From assembly GCF_040784915.1 (NCBI RefSeq), contig NZ_CP160797.1:3586137-3650136 (forward strand): a DNA stretch of 64,000 nucleotides, given 5' to 3'. The first letter of the stretch is position 1. Each line of letters opens with the position of its first letter. This DNA is from Bacillus vallismortis (GTDB lineage Bacteria; Bacillota; Bacilli; Bacillales; Bacillaceae). Position numbers and translations under genes: made by a program. Below are positions 38,411 to 46,864 of this stretch, piece by piece. The notes below the pieces were generated by a model. The model worked only from the letters and a program-made list of their open reading frames with translations, had not been told where the DNA came from and did not search any database.

Positions 38411-39157
38411 ATGAAAACACTGCGAACTCTATGTGTCATGATTATTCTTTCAGGCGTCGTTTTTTTCGGACTTAAGATATATGCAAAAGATATAGATATC
38501 CCTTTTTTCAATAGCGATAAAAGAGAGGCTGAAAAAGAATCAACAGCCGCAAACAGCACAAACGAGCTGAAAGGAAGCGCAAAACCGCTGGATGTCGTCC
38601 TTTACAATCAGATGGACGCACCTCGGCTCTATAACGGCTGTGAAGTAACAAGTCTTGCGATGGTGCTGAATTACGCGGGATACAACGTGACAAAAAACAC
38701 ACTGGCAAACCAGCTTGCCACAGTGCCTTTGACGTACAGCAGCGGATTAAAAGGGGATCCGAATGATGGGTTTGTCGGGGATATGGCGAATGGCCCGGGT
38801 CTCGGTGTCTATCACGGACCGATCTATCAATTGGCGAAAACCTATGCCGGAGACAAAGTGTCTGACCTGACTGGAAAAAACATTTCTTCTGTTTATGAAC
38901 AGCTTGAGAAAGGCAATCCTGTTTGGGTCATTACAACTGCCAACTTTACGCCAGTTGACAACATGCAGACGTGGAAAACGCCAAACGGAACGATCGATAT
39001 CACGTACAGTGTACACAGTGTCGCCGTTACGGGATATGATGAAAAATACGTGTATCTCAATGATCCTTATGGCTATAAAAACAGAAAAACCGACAGAACC
39101 AGTTTCGAAAAAGCGTGGGAACAAATGGGCAGCCAGGCCATCGTTATTCAAAAGTAA
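38411..39157 (+). CDS. yvpB: C39-type papain-like cysteine protease family protein YvpB
   Basis: A 248-residue membrane-anchored or secreted protein. Residues 5-23 form a hydrophobic N-terminal segment (signal or anchor) followed by a charged linker. From about residue 60 there is a peptidase C39-like domain with the nucleophile Cys in RLYNGCEVTSLAMVLNYAG, the His in VHSVAVTGYDEKYVYLNDP and the following Asp. The fold is that of bacteriocin-processing proteases, but there is no transporter attached and no substrate peptide nearby, so its role is unknown. The start is ATG 38411 after AAGGAGATAA; the longer open frame lacks a binding site. Confidence 0.85.
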   Translation: MKTLRTLCVMIILSGVVFFGLKIYAKDIDIPFFNSDKREAEKESTAANSTNELKGSAKPLDVVLYNQMDAPRLYNGCEVTSLAMVLNYAGYNVTKNTLANQLATVPLTYSSGLKGDPNDGFVGDMANGPGLGVYHGPIYQLAKTYAGDKVSDLTGKNISSVYEQLEKGNPVWVITTANFTPVDNMQTWKTPNGTIDITYSVHSVAVTGYDEKYVYLNDPYGYKNRKTDRTSFEKAWEQMGSQAIVIQK

Positions 39158-39279
39158 ACAGCTGGTACCTCCCGCCTTCCCAGTGCCTATGTTCTATCTT
39201 GAGCAAATACGACAATATTCATGTTTTTTGTTTCAATCGGTCATATCGATTCATTTTCCATTTATCATCCAAAATTGTC

Positions 39280-39308
39280 TTTACTTTCAGGCTGTCTGTT
39301 TTTATGAT
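39280..39308 (+). promoter_or_regulatory. Putative pelC promoter
   Basis: TTTACT (39280-39285), 17 bp, TATGAT (39303-39308). This is a plausible SigA promoter about 95 bp upstream of the pelC start and within the gap after yvpB. Confidence 0.45.
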
Positions 39309-39322
39309 TAAAGCAGATTCAG

Positions 39323-39374
39323 CCTTGCCCCGATCTATGTGAGAGAAGCCGGAGCAAGACGCTGAGGCTTCTCT
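39323..39374 (+). promoter_or_regulatory. Hairpins in the pelC leader
   Basis: GAGAAGCC (39343-39350) and GGCTTCTC (39366-39373) form an 8-bp stem. CTTGCCCCG (from about 39324) can pair instead with CGGAGCAAG (39351-39358 area), so the two structures exclude each other. No strong T run follows. The hairpin may also be the weak terminator of yvpB. Confidence 0.4.
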
Positions 39375-39410
39375 TACAAAAATCATAGATATCCGGGGAG
39401 GATTTTATCT

Positions 39411-40076
39411 TTGAAAAAAATCGTGTCTATCCTATTTATGTTCAGTTTGGTTATCGGTTTCAGCCAGTTTCAAACATCAACTGCTTTCGCAGCTGACAAA
39501 GTGGTTCACGAAACAATTATCGTACCCAAAAATACAACATATGACGGGAAGGGACAGCGGTTTGCAGCAGGGAAAGAATTAGGTGACGGAAGCCAGTCCG
39601 AAAACCAAAAACCTGTTTTTCGTGTAGAGGATGGCGCAACTCTAAAAAACGTGGTGCTCGGCGCACCTGCTGCTGATGGCGTGCACACTTATGGAAACGT
39701 TAACATTCAGAATGTGAAGTGGGAAGATGTTGGGGAGGATGCGTTAACAGTAAAGAAGGAAGGAAAAGTGACCATCGATGGCGGCTCTGCCCAAAAAGCG
39801 TCTGATAAAATTTTTCAGATCAATAAAGCCAGCACATTTACAGTGAAAAATTTCACGGCGGACAATGGCGGTAAATTCATAAGACAGCTTGGCGGTTCAA
39901 CCTTCCACGTTGATGTGATCATCGACAAGTGCACCATCACGAATATGAAAGAAGCGATATTCCGGACCGACAGCAAAACAAGTACGGTCGGAATGACAAA
40001 TACACGCTACTCCAATGTCGGCCAGAAATGGATTGGCGTTCAGCATATTTATGAAAATAACAATACTCAATTTTAA
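39411..40076 (+). CDS. pelC: Secreted pectate lyase C, PL3 family
   Basis: A 221-residue extracellular enzyme cleaving polygalacturonate by calcium-dependent beta-elimination. The signal peptide spans about 1-28 (MKKIVSILFMFSLVIGFSQF ... AFA, cleavage before ADKVV). The mature part is a short parallel beta-helix of the PL3 family with GDGSQSENQKPVFRVEDGATLKNVVLGAPAADGVH, KWEDVGEDALTVK and the catalytic-face segments KFIRQLGG and AIFRTDS. The start codon is TTG 39411, nine bases after GGGGAGG. It is a soil/plant saprophyte function. The gene is monocistronic and shares a terminator with yvoF. Confidence 0.94.
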   Translation: MKKIVSILFMFSLVIGFSQFQTSTAFAADKVVHETIIVPKNTTYDGKGQRFAAGKELGDGSQSENQKPVFRVEDGATLKNVVLGAPAADGVHTYGNVNIQNVKWEDVGEDALTVKKEGKVTIDGGSAQKASDKIFQINKASTFTVKNFTADNGGKFIRQLGGSTFHVDVIIDKCTITNMKEAIFRTDSKTSTVGMTNTRYSNVGQKWIGVQHIYENNNTQF

Positions 40077-40079
40077 TAT

Positions 40080-40115
40080 AAAAAAGTCCGCTGATGTTTA
40101 TTCAGCGGGCCTTTT
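40080..40115. terminator. Bidirectional terminator pelC / yvoF
   Basis: GTCCGCTGA-TGTTTAT-TCAGCGGGC is a stem flanked by A5 and TTTT. The yvoF stop codon (40098-40100) lies in its loop. Confidence 0.85.
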
Positions 40116-40616
40116 CAATCTTTCTTTCATTTCTTCCTTCGTATAGATGATCCGCATCGGGTTTCCGCCGACAAATGCGCCGGCAGGCACATCCTTATGG
40201 ACAAGCGTTCCGGCGGACACAACTGCGCCATCCCCTATTTCCACCCCGGGCAAAATGGTCGTGTTGGCACCGATCATCACTTCGTCTCCGATCAGGACTT
40301 TGCCGGTCCGGTATTCCTGAATCAAATATTCATGGGCCAAAATGGTCGTATTGTACCCGATGATTGAATTTGCTCCTACTGAGATCTTTTCCGGAAACAT
40401 AATATCCGGCATCACCATCAGGGCAAAGGATGTTTGCTTCCCAACCTTCATCCGCAGAAACGTACGGTACAGCCAGTTTTTCATCCCTATAAACGGTGTA
40501 TATCTCGCCATTTGAATGACAATGAAATTTTTGACAACTTTTAAAAAAGGCACCGTTTGATAGACATGCCATAGTGAGTTAGCCCCTGAGACCGGATGAC
40601 GATCTGTTTTTCTCAC
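40098..40616 (-). CDS. yvoF: Hexapeptide-repeat acyltransferase YvoF
   Basis: A 172-residue left-handed beta-helix acetyltransferase of the WbbJ/maltose-acetyltransferase type. Hexapeptide repeats are visible in ISVGANSIIGYNTTILAHEY, and in KVLIGDEVMIGANTTILPGVEIGDGAVVSAGTLVHKDVPAGAFVGGNPMR as shorter units. The family acetylates sugars or other hydroxyl groups using acetyl-CoA; the acceptor is unknown. It is the last gene of hprK-lgt-yvoD-ppaX-yvoF, 3 bp after ppaX. Confidence 0.88.
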   Translation of the reverse strand: MRKTDRHPVSGANSLWHVYQTVPFLKVVKNFIVIQMARYTPFIGMKNWLYRTFLRMKVGKQTSFALMVMPDIMFPEKISVGANSIIGYNTTILAHEYLIQEYRTGKVLIGDEVMIGANTTILPGVEIGDGAVVSAGTLVHKDVPAGAFVGGNPMRIIYTKEEMKERLKRPAE

Positions 40617-40619
40617 AGA

Positions 40620-41270
40620 TTAATTCACTCCAACGATTTGTAATAGATCACTCATTTTCTCAAGCATATAATCTGGCTCATGCTTCGCCAGCATTTCCGG
40701 CCCTTTAATCGTCCATGCGACTCCGGCCGTTTTTGTTCCGGCGTTTTTCCCCGACAGCACATCGTGGTAATTATCTCCGACCATAATGGCTTCCGCAGGC
40801 TCGCTTCCAAGCTGTTTCAGCGCTAACAGAACCGGCTCGGGATCAGGCTTTGCATTTGTCACATCATCGAGGGTGACGACCGTTTCAAAGAACTCGCCGA
40901 TTCCCGTCAGCTTGAGGCCCATATTGACAGTATCTCTTAATTTCGTTGTTACAATCCCTAATCTAAACCCGGCTTTTTTCAATGCATCCAGGGTTTCATA
41001 CACGGTTTCATATTCAGTCACAAGTGAATCATGCATGTCATGATTGTACGCTCTGTACATGGCGATCATATCATCGCATTTATCAGCGTCCATCGAAGAG
41101 AATGTGTCAAAAAGAGACGGTCCGATAAACGCGAGCACATCTTCTCGTTTATACTTGCTCGGGTAATAATGCTCCAGTGTATGTAAAAAGGACGCGATAA
41201 TTAATTCATTCGTATTAATTAGAGTTCCGTCTAAATCAAATAGAATCGTCGTTACTTGTTTGTGACTCAT
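40620..41270 (-). CDS. ppaX: Pyrophosphatase PpaX
   Basis: A HAD-superfamily pyrophosphatase of 216 residues. The catalytic pair is D12 and D14 in [13 protein letters not shown]; motif II is in VTTKLRDT, motif III around [10 protein letters not shown] and motif IV in [16 protein letters not shown]. PpaX hydrolyses the pyrophosphate released when HPrK/P dephosphorylates P-Ser-HPr, which explains its place in the hprK operon. The ATG 41270 overlaps the yvoD stop by 4 bp; the longer open frame extends into yvoD. Confidence 0.95.
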   Translation of the reverse strand: MSHKQVTTILFDLDGTLINTNELIIASFLHTLEHYYPSKYKREDVLAFIGPSLFDTFSSMDADKCDDMIAMYRAYNHDMHDSLVTEYETVYETLDALKKAGFRLGIVTTKLRDTVNMGLKLTGIGEFFETVVTLDDVTNAKPDPEPVLLALKQLGSEPAEAIMVGDNYHDVLSGKNAGTKTAGVAWTIKGPEMLAKHEPDYMLEKMSDLLQIVGVN

Positions 41271-42205
41271 ATTGCTTCCTTTCCAACCGCTGAGGGTTTC
41301 CATTTTTTCCATGTGCGCGCAATGACAATTGTCAGCAGCACTGCTGTAGTGACACGTATCAGAAGAAGAGGCCAAACCGGTATGCCGAGCGGAATAAAGA
41401 CGAGCGTATCTTCCACGACCGCGTGGCAGGCGACGAGAAAAATAAATGCCAATGTCATATCCCGTCTGCTCACGCCGTCATCCTCGACAGCTTTGATCAT
41501 GACACCCGCTCCGTAGGCCAGACCGATCGTCAGTCCCGCCACCATCGTCATGGACGTATTTTTATTCATGCCAAGCAGCTGCGTAAACGGAGACAGCCAC
41601 CTCGAAAACCGATGCAGCCAGCCTAAATCTCTTAAAAACTGAATGATGATCATCAGCGGGATCACAATGGCCGCCAGTTGCAAAACACCAAGTCCGGCTT
41701 TCATTAAAGCCTCGGCCAGCATTGCCAGCCAGCCGTCAGGCGCCGTGCTCTTCGCAGCGATAAAACCGTACTGCGCCGTTTCCTGTCCGCCATGCCAAAT
41801 GAGATTGATGACAATTGCTGACACAGCGGCCAAACCGATGCGCACCGCCAAAATGACACCAATTCTGATGCCAACCTTTGCGGCGACTGTCGATTCGATA
41901 ATCAAGTTATGACAGAATGAAAGCATCACAGCTAAAATAAAGACTTCCTTCACAGATAAATCCAATGGTAAAATCCCGGCAATTCCAGCATACAGATTCA
42001 GTATATTCCCCAGCACAAGCGGAATGGCCGCTTCACCAGAAAGCCCGAACAGGCCCATAACCGGTGTGATCAGCCGTACCAGCCAATCCATGACAGGCGT
42101 ATGCTGAAGCAATGTAACCAGTAGTGTTACCGGGAAAATGACTTTACCGAGTGTCCATGTTGTTTGAAGACCTGCCGCTAGACCGGCCAGAAAGATCTTC
42201 TTCAT
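41267..42205 (-). CDS. yvoD: Nucleoside-recognition (Gate) domain membrane protein YvoD
   Basis: A 312-residue integral membrane protein with about eight hydrophobic helices in two halves. Each half carries a Gate-type segment ([30 protein letters not shown], and [27 protein letters not shown]). This matches the SpmA/SpmB-like nucleoside-recognition family. Its transport substrate is unknown. It lies between lgt and ppaX in the hprK operon and is conserved there in the B. subtilis group. Confidence 0.88.
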   Translation of the reverse strand: MKKIFLAGLAAGLQTTWTLGKVIFPVTLLVTLLQHTPVMDWLVRLITPVMGLFGLSGEAAIPLVLGNILNLYAGIAGILPLDLSVKEVFILAVMLSFCHNLIIESTVAAKVGIRIGVILAVRIGLAAVSAIVINLIWHGGQETAQYGFIAAKSTAPDGWLAMLAEALMKAGLGVLQLAAIVIPLMIIIQFLRDLGWLHRFSRWLSPFTQLLGMNKNTSMTMVAGLTIGLAYGAGVMIKAVEDDGVSRRDMTLAFIFLVACHAVVEDTLVFIPLGIPVWPLLLIRVTTAVLLTIVIARTWKKWKPSAVGKEAI

Positions 42206-42228
42206 CCCTCATCCCCCTTTGTTGGCGT

Positions 42229-43038
42229 CTACTCCGTGTACCGCTCCTTCGAGTATCCTTTGACACGTCTGAAAATGATGGCTGCCACAGCCAAAACAAT
42301 CAATACGATTGAAATCACCTGAGCGATGCGAAGCGCATCAGTCAGCATTAAGCTGTCCGTCCGCATTCCTTCAATAAAGTATCTTCCGATTGAATACCAG
42401 ATGATATAGATCAAGAACATCTCGCCTCTCCGCAAGTTGGCTTTGCGCAGGAACAGCAAAACAATGACGCCGACAAAGCTCCATAGTGATTCATATAAAA
42501 AAGCAGGGTGATAATATTGTCCGTCGATGTACATTTGATTGATGATAAAGTCAGGCAGATGCAGGCTTTCCAAAAAGGCTCTGCTGACTGCCTCGCCGTG
42601 TGCTTCCTGATTCATGAAGTTTCCCCAGCGGCCGATCGCCTGTCCGAGTAAAATGCTTGGCGCGGCAATATCCGCAAGCTTCCAGAACGAAAGGTTTTTT
42701 ACTCTTGAAAACACATAACCTGTTAAAATGGCCCCGATTAACCCGCCGTGAATGGCAATGCCGCCCTTCCAAATCTTAATGATTTCTCCCGGATGCGCCG
42801 CATAATAATCCCATTCAAATGCAACGTAATAAATTCGGGCACAAATAATCGCAATCGGAATGGCAAACAGGACAAGATCGATAAACGTATCTTTCTGCAG
42901 CCCCAGTTTCTCACTTTCCCTCATCGCAATCCAAAGTCCAAGCAAAGCACCGAGACCGATAATGATTCCGTACCAATGGACGGCTAACGGCCCCAGCTGA
43001 AAAGCTATTGGATTGAGTGGTTCTATCGCTTCATTCAT
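42229..43038 (-). CDS. lgt: Phosphatidylglycerol-prolipoprotein diacylglyceryl transferase Lgt
   Basis: The first enzyme of lipoprotein maturation, moving diacylglycerol from phosphatidylglycerol to the lipobox Cys. It has 269 residues and seven membrane helices. The Lgt signature [13 protein letters not shown], with essential Arg and Asn, is intact, as are HGGLIG and the C-terminal [13 protein letters not shown]. It acts in the cytoplasmic membrane and would modify the four YvcA-like lipoproteins of this window. It is 13 bp downstream of hprK. Confidence 0.97.
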   Translation of the reverse strand: MNEAIEPLNPIAFQLGPLAVHWYGIIIGLGALLGLWIAMRESEKLGLQKDTFIDLVLFAIPIAIICARIYYVAFEWDYYAAHPGEIIKIWKGGIAIHGGLIGAILTGYVFSRVKNLSFWKLADIAAPSILLGQAIGRWGNFMNQEAHGEAVSRAFLESLHLPDFIINQMYIDGQYYHPAFLYESLWSFVGVIVLLFLRKANLRRGEMFLIYIIWYSIGRYFIEGMRTDSLMLTDALRIAQVISIVLIVLAVAAIIFRRVKGYSKERYTE

Positions 43039-43051
43039 TTAACGCCAACTC

Positions 43052-43984
43052 CTATTCGTCTTGTTCACCGTCTTCAATGACGTCCGCCAGCTTAGTGGTA
43101 AATTGCTCAGCGGCATTCAGACCCATCCGTTTCAATCTGAAGTTCATTGCTGCCACTTCAATAATAACTGCGAGATTTCGGCCCGGACGGACGGGAATCG
43201 TCAGTTTTGTCACTTCCGTATCAATGATTTTCATGGTTTCTTCCTCAAGTCCGAGACGGTCGTATTGCTTGCCCTGCTCCCAGAGTTCAAGATTCATGAC
43301 AATCGTGATTCGTTTATTGCTTCTGACAGCGCCGGCACCAAACAGCGTCATCACGTTGATAATGCCGAGCCCCCTGATTTCCAGAAGATGCTCAATTAAT
43401 TCCGGAGCGTTTCCGACAAGGGTATCCTGATCCTCCTGCCGAATTTCAACGCAATCATCGGCAACGAGGCGATGTCCCCTTTTCACAAGCTCCAGCGCGG
43501 TTTCACTTTTCCCGACACCGCTTTTTCCTGTGATCAGCACGCCGACACCGTATATATCAACAAGAACGCCATGAATCGCCGTGGTAGGCGCCAGCCGGCT
43601 CTCTAGAAAGTTGGTTAAACGGCTTGACAGCCTAGTCGTTTTCAGAGGCGATCTGAGGACAGGCACACCGTTTTTCTCGGAAGCGTCAATCAGCTCCTGC
43701 GGGATAGGCATATCTCTAGAAAGAATAATAGCTGGTGTTACATCCGTACACAGAGATTCCATTCGCTGCTTTTTATCCTCTTCCGGCAGCTGCTCAAAGA
43801 AAGAAAGCTCTGTTTTTCCGAGAAGCTGCACGCGTTCTCTCGGGTAATATGTAAAATATCCGGCAATTTCAATGCCTGGTCTTGATAAGTCACTCATGGT
43901 AATCGGGCGGTTAACCCCTTCTTCTCCGCTGATTAGTTCCAAATTGAACTGTTCCATTACGTCTTTTGTGCGAACTTTTGCCAC
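43052..43984 (-). CDS. hprK: HPr kinase/phosphorylase HprK
   Basis: The sensor enzyme of carbon catabolite repression, phosphorylating Ser46 of HPr and Crh, or removing the phosphate by phosphorolysis. It has 310 residues: an N-terminal domain (1-130) and a C-terminal catalytic domain with Walker [15 protein letters not shown], the family signature [20 protein letters not shown] and the C-terminal helix [14 protein letters not shown]. It is the first gene of hprK-lgt-yvoD-ppaX-yvoF. Its target crh lies 30 kb away in the same window. Confidence 0.97.
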   Translation of the reverse strand: MAKVRTKDVMEQFNLELISGEEGVNRPITMSDLSRPGIEIAGYFTYYPRERVQLLGKTELSFFEQLPEEDKKQRMESLCTDVTPAIILSRDMPIPQELIDASEKNGVPVLRSPLKTTRLSSRLTNFLESRLAPTTAIHGVLVDIYGVGVLITGKSGVGKSETALELVKRGHRLVADDCVEIRQEDQDTLVGNAPELIEHLLEIRGLGIINVMTLFGAGAVRSNKRITIVMNLELWEQGKQYDRLGLEEETMKIIDTEVTKLTIPVRPGRNLAVIIEVAAMNFRLKRMGLNAAEQFTTKLADVIEDGEQDE

Positions 43985-44096
43985 GATCTGTTCCTCCTGT
44001 TCCGGGCTGCCCCGAGCTTGCTCACAATACTTTCATTTTATCACTTTCGGACTTGAACCCAAAACAGATTTTATAAAAGACAGGAAAACACCTCAG

Positions 44097-44113
44097 CTGG
44101 TCTAGATCACTAG
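44097..44113. promoter_or_regulatory. NagR (dre) operator upstream of nagA
   Basis: CTGGTCTAGATCACTAG is a near-palindrome matching the GntR/HutC dre site bound by NagR (YvoA) and DasR (consensus close to TGGTNTAGACCA). It lies 53 bp upstream of the nagA start, where bound NagR would block transcription of nagA-nagB-nagR. Confidence 0.8.
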
Positions 44114-44165
44114 TCTGAAAAGGAGTAAAATAAGTGTATTCATATTCCAGAAAGGCGGATGACCT

Positions 44166-45356
44166 ATGGCAGAAAGTCTTCTTATCAAAGACGTCGCGAT
44201 CGTGACAGAAAATGAAGGAACCAAAAAAGGCTATGTCGGAATCAATGACGGAAAGATCAGCACAGTCACAACAGAACGGCCTAAAGAGTCTTATTCAAAA
44301 GAGATTCAAGCACCGGCAGATTCCGTTTTGCTTCCCGGCATGATTGACATTCATATTCACGGCGGCTATGGCGCAGATACGATGGATGCAAACTTATCCG
44401 CCCTCGACACCATGTCGTCGAGACTGCCCGAAGAAGGAACGACGAGCTTTTTAGCAACAACCATTACCCAGGAACACGGGCACATATCTCGAGCTTTGGT
44501 GAATGCAAGAGATTGGAAAGCAGCTGAAGAATCCTCTTTATTAGGTGCGGAACTGCTCGGCATTCATTTAGAGGGACCCTTTGTTTCACCTAAAAGAGCC
44601 GGAGCGCAGCCAAAGGAATGGATCAGGCCTACGGATGTTGCCCTTTTCAAAAAGTGGCAGCAGGAGGCGGGCGGACTGATCAAAATTGTCACACTTGCGC
44701 CTGAAGAGGATCGGCATTTTGAACTGATCCGCTATTTGAAAGACGAATCGATTATCGCGTCGATGGGGCACACAGATGCCGACTCCGCATTACTGTCGGA
44801 GGCTGCGAAAACAGGCGCGAGCCATATGACTCATCTTTACAACGCGATGAGCCCGTTTCATCACCGAGAGCCCGGAGTGATCGGAACGGCGCTTGCCCAT
44901 GATGGGTTTGTGACAGAGCTTATTGCCGACGGCATCCACTCCCATCCTTTAGCGGCAAAGCTGGCTTTTTTGGCAAAAGGCAGCAGCAAGCTCATTTTAA
45001 TTACTGATTCAATGAGGGCGAAAGGCCTGAAAGACGGTGTATATGAGTTCGGCGGCCAAAGTGTGACGGTAAGAGGAAAAACAGCTCTTCTTTCAGACGG
45101 AACACTTGCCGGTTCAATCCTCAAAATGAACGAAGGCGCACGGCATATGCGTGAGTTTACAAATTGTTCTTGGACGGATATAGCTAATATAACTTCTGCA
45201 AACGCGGCCAAACAGCTGGGCATCTTTGACCGTAAAGGCAGTGTGACAGAGGGAAAAGATGCGGATCTTGTGGTTGTCAGCAGCGATTGCGAGGTCATTC
45301 TCACCATCTGCCGCGGAAACATTGCATTTATATCCAAGGAGGCTGACCAGATATGA
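44166..45356 (+). CDS. nagA: N-acetylglucosamine-6-phosphate deacetylase NagA
   Basis: An amidohydrolase of 396 residues converting GlcNAc-6-P to GlcN-6-P and acetate. The metal-binding HxH is in PGMIDIHIHGGYGADTMD, further ligands are in GIHLEGPF (Glu), MGHTDADS and SHMTHLYNAM (His), and the catalytic Asp in LITDSMRAKG. ELIADGIHSHP is also characteristic. It is the first gene of nagA-nagB-nagR and overlaps nagB by 4 bp. AGAAAGGCGG precedes the ATG. Confidence 0.97.
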   Translation: MAESLLIKDVAIVTENEGTKKGYVGINDGKISTVTTERPKESYSKEIQAPADSVLLPGMIDIHIHGGYGADTMDANLSALDTMSSRLPEEGTTSFLATTITQEHGHISRALVNARDWKAAEESSLLGAELLGIHLEGPFVSPKRAGAQPKEWIRPTDVALFKKWQQEAGGLIKIVTLAPEEDRHFELIRYLKDESIIASMGHTDADSALLSEAAKTGASHMTHLYNAMSPFHHREPGVIGTALAHDGFVTELIADGIHSHPLAAKLAFLAKGSSKLILITDSMRAKGLKDGVYEFGGQSVTVRGKTALLSDGTLAGSILKMNEGARHMREFTNCSWTDIANITSANAAKQLGIFDRKGSVTEGKDADLVVVSSDCEVILTICRGNIAFISKEADQI

Positions 45357-46081
45357 AACTAATGGAATGTCAAACATATGAAGAGCTAAGCCAAAAAGCA
45401 GCCAAAATAACGGCAGACACGATCACGCAAAAACCAGGCGCCGTTCTCGGTTTAGCGACAGGCGGCACACCTGAAGGCACGTATCGCGAGCTGATCCGCC
45501 TGCACCAAACTGAGAACCTCTCATTTCAAAACGTCACTACGGTTAATTTGGATGAATACGCCGGACTTTCAAGTGATGACCCGAACAGCTATCACTTCTA
45601 TATGAATCATCGTTTTTTTCAGCATATTGACAGTCAGCCAAGCCGGCATTTTATTCCCAATGGAAATGCAGACGATCTGGAAGCCGAATGCGGGCGGTAC
45701 GAACAATTAATCGAATGTCTCGGCGGCACTGACATTCAGCTTCTCGGCATCGGCCGGAACGGACATATCGGCTTTAACGAACCAGGAACGCCTTTCAAGT
45801 CGCGAACACACATTGTGACATTAAATGAACAAACCCGTCGGGCGAATGCCAGATATTTTTCTTCAATAGACAGTGTGCCGAAAAAAGCGCTCACAATGGG
45901 CATACAGACGATTCTCTCAAGCAAACGCATTCTGCTGCTTATTTCCGGCGAAAGCAAGGCAGCTGCCGTGAAAAAGCTGTTAGTAGGAGACATAAGCGAA
46001 GATTTCCCCGCATCTGCTTTGCACCTGCATTCTGATGTTACGGTTTTAATAGATCGTGAAGCAGCGGCATTAAGATCTTGA
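45353..46081 (+). CDS. nagB: Glucosamine-6-phosphate deaminase NagB
   Basis: A 242-residue isomerase/deaminase turning GlcN-6-P into fructose-6-P and ammonia. The signatures are LGLATGGTPEGTYREL, TVNLDEYAGLSSDDPNSYHFYM (catalytic Asp) and LLGIGRNGHIGFNEPG (catalytic His/Glu region). The length is the normal short Gram-positive form, without the C-terminal allosteric extension of E. coli NagB. It is translationally coupled to nagA (4-bp overlap) and followed by the regulator gene. It works against GlmS, whose activator GlmR is also in this window. Confidence 0.97.
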   Translation: MKLMECQTYEELSQKAAKITADTITQKPGAVLGLATGGTPEGTYRELIRLHQTENLSFQNVTTVNLDEYAGLSSDDPNSYHFYMNHRFFQHIDSQPSRHFIPNGNADDLEAECGRYEQLIECLGGTDIQLLGIGRNGHIGFNEPGTPFKSRTHIVTLNEQTRRANARYFSSIDSVPKKALTMGIQTILSSKRILLLISGESKAAAVKKLLVGDISEDFPASALHLHSDVTVLIDREAAALRS

Positions 46082-46098
46082 AAGGAACATGCTGACTT

Positions 46099-46830
46099 AT
46101 GAATATCGATAAACAATCGCCCATTCCGATTTATTATCAAATTATGGAGCAATTAAAAGCCCAAATGAAGAGCGGAGAGCTGCAGCCGGATATGCCTCTT
46201 CCCTCCGAGCGTGAATATGCCGAACAATTTGGAATCAGCCGGATGACGGTTCGACAGGCGCTTTCTAATTTAGTCAATGAAGGCTTTCTCTATCGCCTCA
46301 AAGGCCGGGGCACCTTTGTCAGCAAGCCAAAAATGGAACAAGCACTACAAGGTCTGACAAGCTTTACCGAGGATATGAAAAGCCGCGGGATGACACCCGG
46401 CAGCAGGCTCCTTCATTATCAGCTTATTGATTCAACGGAGGAGCTCGCCGCTATATTAGGCTGCGGGCACCCCTCCCTTATCCATAAAATCACTCGGGTT
46501 CGGCTGGCAAATGATATTCCGATGGCGATTGAATCCTCGCATATTCCGTTTGAGCTTGCGGGTGAGTTAAACGAATCGCATTTTCAGTCGTCGATTTACG
46601 AGCATATTGAAAAGTACAACCGTATACCGATTTCCCGCGCAAAACAGGAGCTTGAACCAAGCGCTGCAACATCTGATGAAGCAAGCATTCTCGGCATTCA
46701 AAAGGGGGCGCCTGTCCTCTTAATCAAACGAACAACGTATTTACAGAACGGAACTGCTTTTGAACATGCAAAATCTGTATACAGGGGCGACCGTTATACA
46801 TTTGTCCATTACATGGATCGGCTTTCATAA
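46099..46830 (+). CDS. nagR: GntR/HutC-family repressor NagR (YvoA)
   Basis: The repressor of the nag genes, 243 residues. The N-terminal winged helix (about 5-75) is of the GntR type: PSEREYAEQFGISRMTVRQALSNLVNEGFLYRLKGRGTFV, given here in part. The C-terminal UTRA domain binds GlcN-6-P or GlcNAc-6-P, with HKITRVRLANDIPMAIESSHIP and the final HAKSVYRGDRYTF. It lies in the operon it controls and so is autoregulated through the dre site before nagA. It is 17 bp after nagB. Confidence 0.96.
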   Translation: MNIDKQSPIPIYYQIMEQLKAQMKSGELQPDMPLPSEREYAEQFGISRMTVRQALSNLVNEGFLYRLKGRGTFVSKPKMEQALQGLTSFTEDMKSRGMTPGSRLLHYQLIDSTEELAAILGCGHPSLIHKITRVRLANDIPMAIESSHIPFELAGELNESHFQSSIYEHIEKYNRIPISRAKQELEPSAATSDEASILGIQKGAPVLLIKRTTYLQNGTAFEHAKSVYRGDRYTFVHYMDRLS

Positions 46831-46864
46831 AAAAATCTCCAACCCTTTTTAAGGATTGGAGACA
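46831..46864. terminator. Terminator of nagABR, overlapping the end of yvnB
   Basis: TCTCCAACCC-TTTTT-AAGGATTGGAGA forms a stem between the convergent nagR and yvnB. A runs flank it on the nagR side, giving a T tract for minus-strand transcripts. The yvnB stop codon (46849-46851) lies in the loop. Confidence 0.7.
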
